Origin: Trachythela sp. YZ-2020
Lineage: Eukaryota; Cnidaria; Anthozoa; Malacalcyonacea; Clavulariidae
Length of the DNA: 64,000 nt
Reading direction: 5' to 3'
Assembly (NCBI GenBank): GCA_016169945.1
Contig: JADLSH010000373.1
Span: forward strand, 868,001-932,000
Shown here: positions 48,078 through 57,783 of the stretch, in pieces
How positions within the stretch are numbered: the stretch's first letter is position 1
Layout: each line of letters begins with the position of its first letter
The notes under the pieces: generated by a model
Databases searched by the model: none
Seen by the model: only the letters and a program-made list of their open reading frames with translations
Told to the model about the DNA's origin: nothing
Position numbers and translations under genes: made by a program

Positions 48078-48145
48078 GTTTTGGGTTTTGGGTTTTGGGT
48101 TTTGGGTTTTGGGTTTTGGGTTTGGTTTCGTTTCGTTTCGTTTCT
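48078..48145. repeat. (GGGTTTT)n array followed by (GTTTC)n
   Basis: Six to seven units of GGGTTTT, then four of GTTTC, all on the plus strand. The seven runs of three Gs could form a G-quadruplex. It is within an intron of the minus-strand gene, so the transcript would carry the C-rich strand. Confidence 0.9.
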
Positions 48146-48680
48146 TAAAGCGGTCTGTTTTAATTGTAAGAACTCTAAAAAAAAATTTTTTTTGAAAAAA
48201 TCTAGCGCAGTGTTATTTACAGCAGGCAATAGTTTGTGTAATTTCTAATTATCATCGTTCACAATTTGTTGGAAAGGTTTAATGGTGGTTAGTTCATGGC
48301 GTTGGAAGAGAGGGACTAATTCCGACGCCGTTAAAGCCTCCCTATTAGATTTAGATGGGCATATAATGTTAATGCACACTTCTGGATTCGTTCGGGGTCA
48401 TCGGCGAGGTAACGAGGAAAACCATCATGGTACACTGCGCAGGCGTATTCTACCAAAGATATCTAATACAAGATTTGAAAAATTGAACCAGTTCCCTGCA
48501 GCCAAAAGCCAGAACCAGCCGACAATTTAGAGAAAGGTATAAAACAAATACCGAAAAAACATCTTGAAAACCCAAGATATGGATTAAAACAAGACGTAAA
48601 ATGAATATAACCATTTTTAACTTCATTTAAGATGCTTGTAAATATATAACCGGAGATAACACAAAGATGTTAAAGCAAAC

Positions 48681-48902
48681 CTTGCAGTGATATGGCTTCG
48701 AATATCTCTGTACGGTAACTTCTCCAATCCCCACCATTTCCAGTTCGTGACATCAACGGGTTTTGCGCAAATCACGTCCTCGAATGGCTTGGATTCTCGT
48801 CGAAGAAAATGCAACAAAGGCAAAGCATGCAGCCAACTAACAACAAGAAACTTCTTTGATGATTGTTGTTGGAAAAACTGAAGAATTATCTTGTTGAAGG
48901 AA
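48681..48902 (-). CDS. RNF213: RNF213-like exon, stalk
   Basis: Encodes FNKIILQFFQQQSSKKFLV, VSWLHALPLLHFLRRESKPF and WKWWGLEKLPYRDIRSH. A WLHALPLLHFL helix followed by SKPFE and a WWG motif is the most RNF213-like passage in the window. The acceptor CATATAG at 48903 was preferred over TTCTTCAG at 48878 because only it keeps phase with 49861. The donor GTTTGC is weak but leads in phase to 47789. Confidence 0.65.
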
Positions 48903-49177
48903 CTATATGACACATAAAAATATATCATTTGGCATAAGTCTATTTCAACTATATTGAAATTGAGGGCAATTTCCCTACTAACTTCTATTTCCCAAATTCA
49001 GCGATTTCTACCCTAAGACTAACCCTACCCCCTACCATAACTCTTTTCCTAACCATAATCATTGTGACGTCATTTCGGAAAAGTAACTACGAAGTCAGTA
49101 GAATATTTATATCATATATCCAGTATGAGGCGAAGCCAAAGACTTACACCACTTCAGATGACTGGAAATTAGCCGAT

Positions 49178-49540
49178 TTAGCCTGCTCGCAGACGTTGTT
49201 AAAAACAAACGTCTGCTGAACCGAGCGCCAGAACGAGTTGTGCTATTTTTCCCTCAACCAATCAGAATTTACCTTCCAAATTCTGGAAAGTGACGTTTTT
49301 GCGGTATATTCAGATAATTAGCATAATTTTAAATTCAATATGGAGTTCAACGAAGCTGTGAGCAAATTGTTATAATTAATTTATGCATTTTCACAAGAAT
49401 CACGCTTTTATATCAGAGATTCTGATTGGACGATCAAAATAGACGTTGTGAAATAGCAGAACTCGTTCTGGCGCTCGGTTCAGCAGACGTTTGTTTTTCG
49501 TCGCTTGGCGTGAGAAAAACAATGTCTGCGAGCTGGCTAA
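49178..49540. mobile_element. MITE, TTAGCC...GGCTAA ends
   Basis: Left end TTAGCCTGCTCGCAGACGTT and right end the inverse of TTAGCCAGCTCGCAGACATT. Inner arms share ACAAACGTCTGCTGAACC and GAGCGCCAGAACGAGTT as inverse copies. About 363 bp and non-coding. The target may be TTA or TAA. It sits in the intron between the 49861 and 48902 exons. Confidence 0.8.
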
Positions 49541-49860
49541 GTCCGATTCGGAGTCTCCCAAAATATATCCTATTCTCCCTAGACCAGACTTAACCCAGTC
49601 GTTACACTAAATCAAAGCATTCTCAATCAGGTATAGGTAATTGGCTCATTCCCCAATATGAATAATCCTTTGAATGATTAAATACAGTTAAAGGTTTTCC
49701 AGCAAATTGCTTATGAAAAACCAATTATTAGCAAATTTTTGGAATTTGATAACAGACTTTATAATGTTCTTACATTGTTGTTGCGGCTTATGCTAGCAAT
49801 GTTCCTTATTTAATGTTTCAAATATCTGAGATCCCCAAAAGAAAAACATCATAAACTTAC

Positions 49861-50114
49861 CTTAAAATGTTGTCGTCAAACTCATCAATTTTCTTCATAA
49901 ATTCGGAACATACTTCATTATCTGGAGGTAGTCCGAGACATTTCAATAAAATTTCATATTGCTCAAATTTCAAATTAACATCATACTTGGTAAACACGTA
50001 AGCGATTATAACTGATGACACCACCGCATGAACGTTAGCTTTAACATCCTTTGTTTCACTTTCCAAAACTTCCAAGTTTTTCTCGACTTTCGGCAGCAAA
50101 ATGTTCTCGAAAAG
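49861..50114 (-). CDS. RNF213: RNF213-like exon, stalk
   Basis: Acceptor CCTGTAG, donor GTAAGT. Phase 0 start. Encodes LFENILLPKVEKNLEVLESE, VSSVIIAYVFTKYDVNL and LLKCLGLPPDNEVCSEFMK. The LLP...EK...VSS.IIAY helix is consistent with the RNF213 N-terminal arm. Leaves two bases, completed by 48902. Confidence 0.65.
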
Positions 50115-50810
50115 CTACAGGCAAGGAACATATTACACTTTTCATCTTATCTAATCCCCAGTAACATAAAAACAGGGCCAAAATCATGTGGACATTCTTG
50201 GATGAAAGTTTTAGATATTTTGACATACGGTACTAAGCAGTACCAACAACAGTACAGGAATTTCAATTGCATTATTTTTATATACAAAATCGTTGCGAGA
50301 AGTGAAACGGCAGAATATTCCATCGATTTATAACGACTATTACATATCGTGGATGAAACTGTCAACCAATCAAAAGACCTTCAAAAATAGAAAATGTGCT
50401 GCTAAAAATGATTCCACTCTTGATCTGGATCTTATGGCCAAAATCTACCAGGGGATTTGGCATAAACGTTCCCAAATATGTAGAACACCCACCTTCCCCG
50501 GCCCGTTCCTATGTTGCTTCTCAATATGATGAACAGTTCTTATTGACCGCAAATAGGATTCAACATCAACATTCAACGGGAAAGGGACGCATTTATGGAG
50601 GGAAACACTATAAAACGCCTATTTGTGAGGTGTCTGGTTGAATTAGGCTTCCGAAACTGTGGAAACTATTAATGACAAAAGGTCAACGAAAAAAAACCTT
50701 TTATTAAAGGGCGTTTTGCCCAATTTGGCCCTGATTGTAGCAATATTATTTGCAGAGGTTACCAAATTTTTGCCATTTCCTATAGATTTGTTAATCATGG
50801 TTACACCTAC

Positions 50811-51097
50811 CTCTCCAAGCTTAAGTTCGTTAGACTGAACTATTTTACGATAATGATATCCAGAGGTAGATGTCCAAACACCGGAAACACCCTGAACCAA
50901 ACATTCAAGCTTTTGTAGTGCTTCCACTGGTTGAATTTTGTAATCATACGAATCTACGTAAAATCCGCTCCATTTTGGGAAAAATTCTCGAAAGAAGTAT
51001 CTTCTGTCATCCATTATAGATCGAGATGTGTATAACCTTTCCAATGACCATTTACTTGGTTTGGGATATATCAATCCATCATACTTGTGGAAAGTTT
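50811..51097 (-). CDS. RNF213: RNF213-like exon after the CBM20 module
   Basis: Acceptor TTTTAG, donor GTAGGT. Encodes TFHKYDGLIYPKPSKWS, FREFFPKWSGFY, LQKLECLVQGVSGVW and NELKLGE. HKYDGLIYP directly after a carbohydrate-binding module, then a conserved L.CLVQGVSGVW helix, agrees with RNF213. The frame remains open past the donor, but only this border keeps phase with the next exon. Confidence 0.65.
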
Positions 51098-51685
51098 CTA
51101 AAACAACAAAAAATAATTTGGCAAACAATTATGAGAATAAAACTATTAACTATCTACTCATCTAATAACTTCTATCGCTACGAAATATTTCTTGTACATG
51201 GATTGTGGGTATATGTTTTCGAAGGACTTGCACATCAGCGTGTTGCTGACGGTTTGTATCGATTTTCGTTTCCTCAAATCAATGAAATTCCCTTAAAAGG
51301 GAAATACATGCATGAATACAAGATCCCTCCCTAGTTTCTTATTGTAACTACAGTATATTTAACAATAAAGATGTTTTAATACTTCCAATTCTCATTTATT
51401 ATTCACGAGAAAGCGCATGGAAATCATGTCCGTGAAGGAGCTTGACATATTTGCTACAAAATCGTGCTGATCTACATAAACTTTAAGTTCATTTTTCTCA
51501 CCACATCATTCATGTCTTATTGTCTCAAGATTATTGAAAAATATGGAAGTTTTCATCAATACGAATCACAAGCAATATACAGCTTTCGCGTACGTGCTGT
51601 ATAAGGTATACAACCTATCGCCTTCGGCTCGTGTTTATACATCTTTGTACAACCCGGCCGCTCATGCTGTACTCAGTTAACTTAC

Positions 51686-51882
51686 TATTTTCTGCAGCAT
51701 ATTCTTTCTCAACAACAAGGCATCGGTTCACAATGCCTGCCCACGATGAGAATTCAACTAGCTTTTCAAAGGTAGCCTTTTTATTCTCATTCAATAACAC
51801 ATATTTGTATCCGCATCTGGAGGAGGCGAGCTGCAGTGGAACCCTGATCTCACCGTGTACTAACAACTGTTTGTCAATATAT
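51686..51882 (-). CDS. RNF213: RNF213-like exon, second half of CBM20 module
   Basis: Acceptor TTTGTAG, donor GTAAGT. Encodes YIDKQLLVHGEIRVPLQL, CGYKYVLLNENKKATFEK and NRCLVVEKEYA. A YKYV strand and the closing NRCL are the hallmarks of the RNF213 CBM20-type domain, which binds glycogen-like glucans in related modules. It joins 55028 and 51097 in phase across a GAA and an AAA codon. Confidence 0.7.
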
Positions 51883-51897
51883 CTACAAAACAAAGTA

Positions 51898-52670
51898 AGT
51901 TATCTTCAAACATTTTCATATATGAAAAATATTTCATATATTTCTTTACACTGCAATCGAGCACAAAAATAGTGGAAAATATTTCTTCAAAATATTACTA
52001 TTTGCTTCTCCAATACCAATTTTATTTCCCGAAAATCTGTCGAATCCAACAATCAACATCAATAACGAGGGGGGGGGGAGTTTCGTTAGAAATTATTGCG
52101 TTTTTTTACGGTTTTTCTAGCAATTTTTGTCAAAAACTGTGGCGAGTGCGCAAATGGAGTATCTTTTGTCCACGTATGTGATGTTTTGGGAAGGGGAGCC
52201 CTTCATCTTATATATTGAAATTCCATATAATTTGCCAGTTGTTAAAATCGTTAAAATTGTTATGTGTTGCACCACACATTATCTTACACCTATACCTATG
52301 CATAAAGTTTAATAATTAGTTTACAAAGGAAGTTATTAACTTTGAATTTTACTGCAATAGCCTGGGATGACCACATAAAAATGGCAGTATGAAGTTTTAA
52401 TATTTTATCTCGGTGACCACGAAATATTTCGAAGGAAATTACAACTGCAAAATATTTGCTGAATAAATTTTGCATTGATAGTTGGACATGAAAAAACCAA
52501 TTGCACAGTTTCTCGTCTAGTAGTGAGAAAAACAAACTTCTAATATTCGCTCGTAAAACCAAATGGATGTTTACCACTTATGCCCGAATACACTACACTA
52601 AACATTTTAGCATTTCTGCATGTCTGATAGTATTCGATAAGCGGTTATCCAAATTTCAAAGTTTCCATTT
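51898..52670. other. Intronic DNA, one unconvincing minus-strand frame
   Basis: A minus-strand frame (52577-52296) is open and hydrophobic but does not resemble RNF213 and is not needed by the phases of its neighbours. No repeat border noted. Confidence 0.4.
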
Positions 52671-52674
52671 TTAA

Positions 52675-54309
52675 GGTGGTCCTATACCAAATTTTAAAAG
52701 AAAATCCTGTTTTGAAATTATCCATATTATGCATCATTAATGATCCCTTTTTCGTTTTCTGGTGTTAATTTTTGTATTTGTTTGGCGTAAAATGGATAAA
52801 TAGGGGAAAATAGCAGCTTGTTTGAAATTTTGTCCCGTAGCAACCACCATAGCAACGATATGTTATTGGAAAATCGCGAGCATTGGAGCATTTACGAAAA
52901 AGTTTTTTTTTCCAAACGAGTACCCACCTACCCCTCCCTAGCAAAATAGTGATTCTAAACTATTTTATTTCAAATTACACCAAGTACAATTCGGTTATAT
53001 TTAGGCGGGAGAGGCGTTATAATGGCGTGAAAGCAAATTGTTTTCATGCTATATATTTTGTATAATTACGGTTCCACTTCAAGCCGGCTATGACTGATTG
53101 AGGACATCATGTAAAGTCCGACGAAAGTCGATCTGCCATAACCTTTCAAAGAACCGAAGGGTTAAACATTGGTGTCTTTTTAAAGACGGCAACGGCAGAG
53201 GTAACACTAGCTGGGAACCAAACTTAGGTGTTGAAATAGTACGTGTTAAAGATTTTTGAAAAAATCTAGCATGGCATTTTCATGATATATATGCCTACCT
53301 CTCCCGTTTAGGATGTGTTTGGCAATGTGATTTCGACCCCGAATTAGTCTTAGTATATTTTGTGAGCATATAAAAATGTAGGGAGCTCCATGTCGAATTT
53401 TTCGTTTGTGCCATATGAAAATATAGGGGAGTTCCATGTCGAATTTTTCATTTGTGCGTATAATATAAGTAAATAAAAGGTTTCCCAATATAAGGCGCAT
53501 ATACTTGCAAATATGTTGTTTATTTAAACTGACATATACAAATATAACTTTTACATAATTTCCAAATATCTATATGGGCACATTTATATACCGAATATAT
53601 AAACTATAATCAACTATCTATCACTAAAAATTGTAACACTAATCCACAAATTGTAACAGTGAGTGATTTTGTGTCAGCCACCCATATTCTATAATATTAG
53701 AGTAAAAATGAGGAAAAAGTATTAAATTAGGAAAAATAGTTTTCAATGTATAAGACCACCTTAATGTGATCATCATGTTCATAAACCGAACATTGAACTT
53801 TAAATGCATTTTTCTCGAATTAGCAAAACTAGCGATTTCCATTATTGCGCGCAGGATATCTGAAGAGGTATTGAAGCTATCTTGATGAAATTTTCAGCAT
53901 AGACTCATCATATCAAGCTCTAGGAGTTGAACTAAAATAATTGAGTTATGCTGAATAGTTTTGAATTGGCGACAGTTTCCATGCGAGTCGTCAAATGCCT
54001 TTCCAGTTTTTGACCTATAAAACTGGTGATAATGTTTCAATGTTGATTGTTTTAGTTCAGCTCCTAGACAATGTTATTTGTTAGTAAATAAAAGTTGTTC
54101 CAGAATTTTATCATTAATGCTTATTTAGTTATTGTGTTTATAAAATTGCATGAATTTCACCACAGGGGGTGCTTTATCTCGGTAACCATGGCAACAGTAT
54201 CCTGGACCAAAATATTGTTTTGGTCAGAGTATCGAGCCAAACAAGATAGTAACAGATGAGTTTCATACTATTGAAACGTAGGAAAATAATTTTTTGGTAG
54301 AGGACCCCC
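52675..54309. mobile_element. TTAA-flanked non-autonomous element (right end uncertain)
   Basis: Left end TTAA then GGTGGTCCTATACCAAA (52675). Two possible right ends match it inverted: one ending ...TATAAGACCACC then TTAA at 53761, one ending ...TGGTAGAGGACCCCC then TTAA at 54310. Either the element is 1086 bp, or it is 1635 bp with an internal related end. It holds a 45-bp tandem duplication (53368-53411 and 53414-53459). No transposase. TTAA suggests Kolobok- or piggyBac-type mobilisation. Confidence 0.65.
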
Positions 54310-54360
54310 TTAAATATTGTACCTAGATATCTCCAATATTGGAGGAATTAAAGTTTGTCT

Positions 54361-54427
54361 ATGTTATGCTATGTTATGCTATGTTATGCTATGTCATGCT
54401 ATGTCATGTCATGTCATGTCATGTTAT
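54361..54427. repeat. ATGTTATGCT / ATGTC microsatellite
   Basis: Three and a half units of ATGTTATGCT pass into ATGTCATGCT and then into ATGTC five-mers. Simple repeat next to the TTAA element. Confidence 0.9.
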
Positions 54428-54430
54428 GGT

Positions 54431-55027
54431 CCGCTGACATGAAAATAACACCTCACTTTTTTTAAAATAGAATACCACACATATAATTATATTGGGGCTA
54501 AGGAAGCCACACACTTGGTCAGTTCAATCGATACTGATTGCCCACGGCTTCTACAGCAAACTTTTATAGTTTATCACTGTTTAGTGTACACTTTAATCAC
54601 GTTCCCTGTTTCATCCCCATTCCCTGTTGGCCATTCCCCATTTGTTTGTATATATCAATACCCTTAACAAATCGTTTACAACAGTTGTAAGTATCGACAA
54701 CGAAACAGCATATGTTTAGACGAATTAAATATTACACTGGTCAGATGAAGACAACTCCCCTTGCTTGCCAAAAATACTTTAACTATTGTACTGAAACAGT
54801 AGTTGAGAGCTCTTGGGTTGTTGATATCTTAATTTTATATTTATTTAATATTTAAGTCATTGACTTTATTCATTCTTTCACTTTATTATAAACAGTTTGT
54901 AAAATGTTTATAAAGTGCTCGTTGTACTCGCTCGTTCGCTTTGTGAAAACAAATCAACGCGTGCGTAAATGCAATGCCAATACCTTAGCGATTCCCATGA
55001 AGAAATATATATGTATGATATACTTAC
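54431..55027. other. Intronic DNA, nothing recognised
   Basis: Intron between the two halves of the CBM20 module. No exon or transposon end supported. Confidence 0.5.
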
Positions 55028-55189
55028 TCTTTCGTGCTTACACGCACACCACCTTTATTCCAACCATTAAAAACGGGCTCTTCCCCACGGATTACAATAT
55101 TCGTGTCGTCATCCCGTTTAAATTTATTAGATAATATCGCGTGGAAAACAACGGTTAGAGTTTTCTCATCAGCATTGTTTGTAGAATTC
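55028..55189 (-). CDS. RNF213: RNF213-like exon, first half of CBM20 module
   Basis: Acceptor TTATTTAG, donor GTAAGT after AAAGA. Encodes ADEKTLTVVFHAILSNKFKR and DDDTNIVIRGEEPVFNGW. VVFHAILS with a following I.IRG...F.GW strand is the typical start of the RNF213 starch-binding-like module; W is the sugar-contact type residue. An alternative donor 14 bases earlier would break the phase with 51882. The upstream part of the protein was not found. Confidence 0.7.
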
Positions 55190-55906
55190 CTAAATAATTA
55201 TGGGGAACAAAATAAGTTACATACTAAATTAGGTTGAAATATATTTGTCGGCTTGTGACAATAAATAGAAGAAAGATTTTCCAGGTTCTCTGACACTTTC
55301 TGATATATTTTTTTGACATTCGAATTTCGCACAGTAACTGTTCAACGTTTTGCACAAATTAATTAGCATGCAAAACGATATCAATATAACCTTGCCAACT
55401 CGCTCAGCTGGCTGCAAGCAAGACTGGGTCAAACGACATGAAGTTAATCAAGATTTACAGGCGATTGAGTTAAGCCGGGACATTTCAACTAGCGAATGAT
55501 AAATATAGGTATATTTATCTGGATATTTAGAATTACTTTTTATACTCTTTGCGTAACATTGGTTTGGCAGAAACAAGGAGCGTTGTTTTTGCTACTGTTG
55601 TATTTTCGCTGTCGAAAATTAACTAACAACGACGAAGTATTAACTAATTTATAGTAAGAATGCTGGTTTGGCCAATATAGATGTACTATGAGAGAAATAT
55701 TGAGGAATTAGACTCGTACTTTCGGATGACTTCGATGGAGAAACATTTTCAAAACAACATTTGGGCATGTTATCAAGTCATCCAAACCTTGGAATTCAGT
55801 TTATGTTAAAGATTATATTTGTGTTTTTATATCTTAACAACGTTTTCATAACTGCAGAGAGATCCCAAGGATAGCGCTAAAAATGAAATATCTTGAAAAG
55901 GACTGC

Positions 55907-56104
55907 TGTCGGGGATATTTTCAGCATAATTAAGGCTTACGTAATGTTACGCAATGTTTATGTAAGATCGGGACATGATCGGAGAATGCTCGGGAGAGAG
56001 GAAAAGAGGGACGAAAACAGTGAACACATGTGAGGGTTTGCGAGCTATATTATTGTAAATATCTGGTTTAAATTAAAGTGATACGATATAAAACATTCGC
56101 GACA
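55907..56104 (+). repeat. 5' LTR
   Basis: 198 bp, TG...CA. The only difference from the 3' LTR is in ATAATTAAGG versus ATAATTGAGG. Such short, near-identical LTRs indicate a recent insertion. Confidence 0.95.
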
Positions 56105-56107
56105 CAG

Positions 56108-56125
56108 TGGCGATCCTGTCTGGAC
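56108..56125 (+). other. Primer-binding site
   Basis: TGGCGATCCTGTCTGGAC lies three bases after the 5' LTR, the position and TGG start of a tRNA primer site. Which tRNA cannot be decided here. Confidence 0.7.
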
Positions 56126-56214
56126 GGCGTTACATGGAAAAGTGCGAAAAAAGAGACAATTTAAACGGTTTGTGAGAGAATTTGTGAGTACAAAAGTTGA
56201 CCAAAATATCCAAG

Positions 56215-57783
56215 ATGGCCGACGTCGAGAAAAAGATCGAAGGTAAGCTTCGTTTGTTAGAATTTAACGTGGAACAAACACGTAAAATCATTGATTCAGC
56301 TGACCTTAAAGCTATTGAGAGACATGTGAGCGTTTTAGAATCAATTATTGAGAAAATTCATGAGCTGAAATTACAATATCAAGAGATTAAAATTGAGAAC
56401 GGTGAGGATGCTAGTGAAGTTAGAGTTTGGACTGAAGCCGTAGAAACAAAGCTTGGGAAATTTGAACACATAGCTAAAGATGTAAAACATGTAGCAAGTG
56501 AAATAAAGTACAATGAGAAAGAACAACTTGCAGAACAGAAACGCAAGCAAGTTTTAGAGAATGAAATTCAGTTAGAAAAAGCAAAGCTTGAAGTGAGATC
56601 AAAACTTGAAACAAGCCCAAAGTCCCCAAGTGTTGGAGGTGTTGGAGCTAAGTTACCGAAGCTCGTCATTAGCAAATTTCAAGGTACATATTTAGATTGG
56701 GTGCGATTTTGGAATCAATTTGAGACTGAAATAGATAAGACTACTATAACACCGGCAGCCAAACTTTCCTACTTGAGAGAATTACTCATACCCAGTGCCC
56801 GGGTGTTGATTGAAGGTCTACCATTCTCATCCGAAGGTTATGAGAGAGCAAAAACAATCCTAAGCACCAAATATGGTCAAACAAGTGAAGTGGTAAATGC
56901 ACACATACAGTGTATTATTGGGTTACCCAAAGTACAGGTAGCCGACCCCACCAAAGTGTATAAATTTTATGAGACACTTGCTAGTCATGTGCAAACACTG
57001 GAAACATTGGGAAAACTCAGAGAGATTAGGGGGTTTGTACGGGCCACTCTAGACAAATAACCTGCAATAAGACCTGATCTAGTTCGTCTTGATGACGAAT
57101 GGCAACAATGGGGATTCCCACAACTGGTAGAATCTCTAAGGAAGTGGTGTGATCGCAATCCGGCGCAGACAAGTGAGCGTAGTAGTCGGGGTGATGGTCA
57201 TAATCGTGGACATGGTCATTCCTACCAAGCTTCTCTTCACCAAGCTCGAGTTTGTGTTTATTGTGATGCTCCAGATCACAAAGCGATGGAGTGTAAGAAA
57301 GTTCCCCATGTGGGAGAGCGAAGAAAAATCCTGAGTGAAAAGCGACTCTGCTTTAATTGTACTGGCTCGAGGCACCAAGCAAAGGACTGCAAGAGCAAAT
57401 ACAACTGTCAAAAGTGTGGTGGTCAACATCATACTTCCATTTGTGTCCATAAACCTGGGAAAGAGCAAATGCTGGTGGCAACAGGTGAATCTACTGTTAT
57501 CTATCCTGTAGTAGTGATTTCTGTAGATGGGATCAAATGTAGAGCACTCCTGGACTCAGGTTCAGGCAGTTCGTATGCCTCATCATCATTAATCGAGAAT
57601 CTGAACAAGAAACCAACCCGTACCGAACACAAGCATATTGAGATGATGGTCTGTTCCACAACCCAAAAGGTCCACAGTTATAAGGTGAACATCTCAAGTG
57701 TGGATGAGAATTTTGAAATGTCAACAAAGTGGATAAAAGTGTGCTACTTACAATCCCAAACCCTGGTTATGAAGAGCTGTTGA
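56215..57783 (+). pseudogene. BEL/Pao gag and protease with an in-frame stop
   Basis: The likely start is the ATG at 56215 (CCAAGATGGCC). Residues of the first third form a coiled coil, followed by a capsid-like part (PKLVISKFQGTYLDWVRFWN, KLSYLRELL). A TAA at 57058 ends the first frame; the same frame then continues open to 57783 with three cysteine-histidine clusters (CVYCDAPDHKAMEC, CFNCTGSRHQAKDC, CQKCGGQHHTSIC) and the protease site LLDSGSGSSY. So a single nonsense change separates capsid from nucleocapsid, or the stop is read through. Frame agreement on both sides was checked by reading the codons. Confidence 0.85.

Larger units (their letters stand above)
6266..55189 (-). other. RNF213: RNF213-like giant E3 ubiquitin ligase gene, N-terminal part (12 exons seen)
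   Basis: Twelve minus-strand exons give about 825 codons. From N to C they are 55189-55028, 51882-51686, 51097-50811, 50114-49861, 48902-48681, 47789-47588, 35269-35214, 34591-34225, 33725-33630, 29264-29148, 27086-26878 and 6573-6266. The first ten join in phase at GT-AG borders. The peptide reads as a CBM20-type module followed by an alpha-helical stalk, the order known in RNF213 (mysterin), a giant cytosolic AAA+ E3 ligase linked to lipid droplets and antimicrobial ubiquitylation. AAA+, RING and RZ parts are not in the window. Phase conflicts before 27086 and before 6573 mean at least two small exons are missing from this model. The family call is from memory of the sequence. A paralogue or decayed copy is possible, though no exon contains a stop. 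Confidence 0.65.

Noticed and set aside
48282..48530. 82-residue plus-strand frame
   Set aside because: No recognisable domain or start context, and it lies in an intron of the minus-strand gene with no splice partners.
52296..52577. 93-residue minus-strand frame between CBM20 exons and the TTAA element
   Set aside because: It does not resemble RNF213, and the neighbouring exons already join in phase without it.
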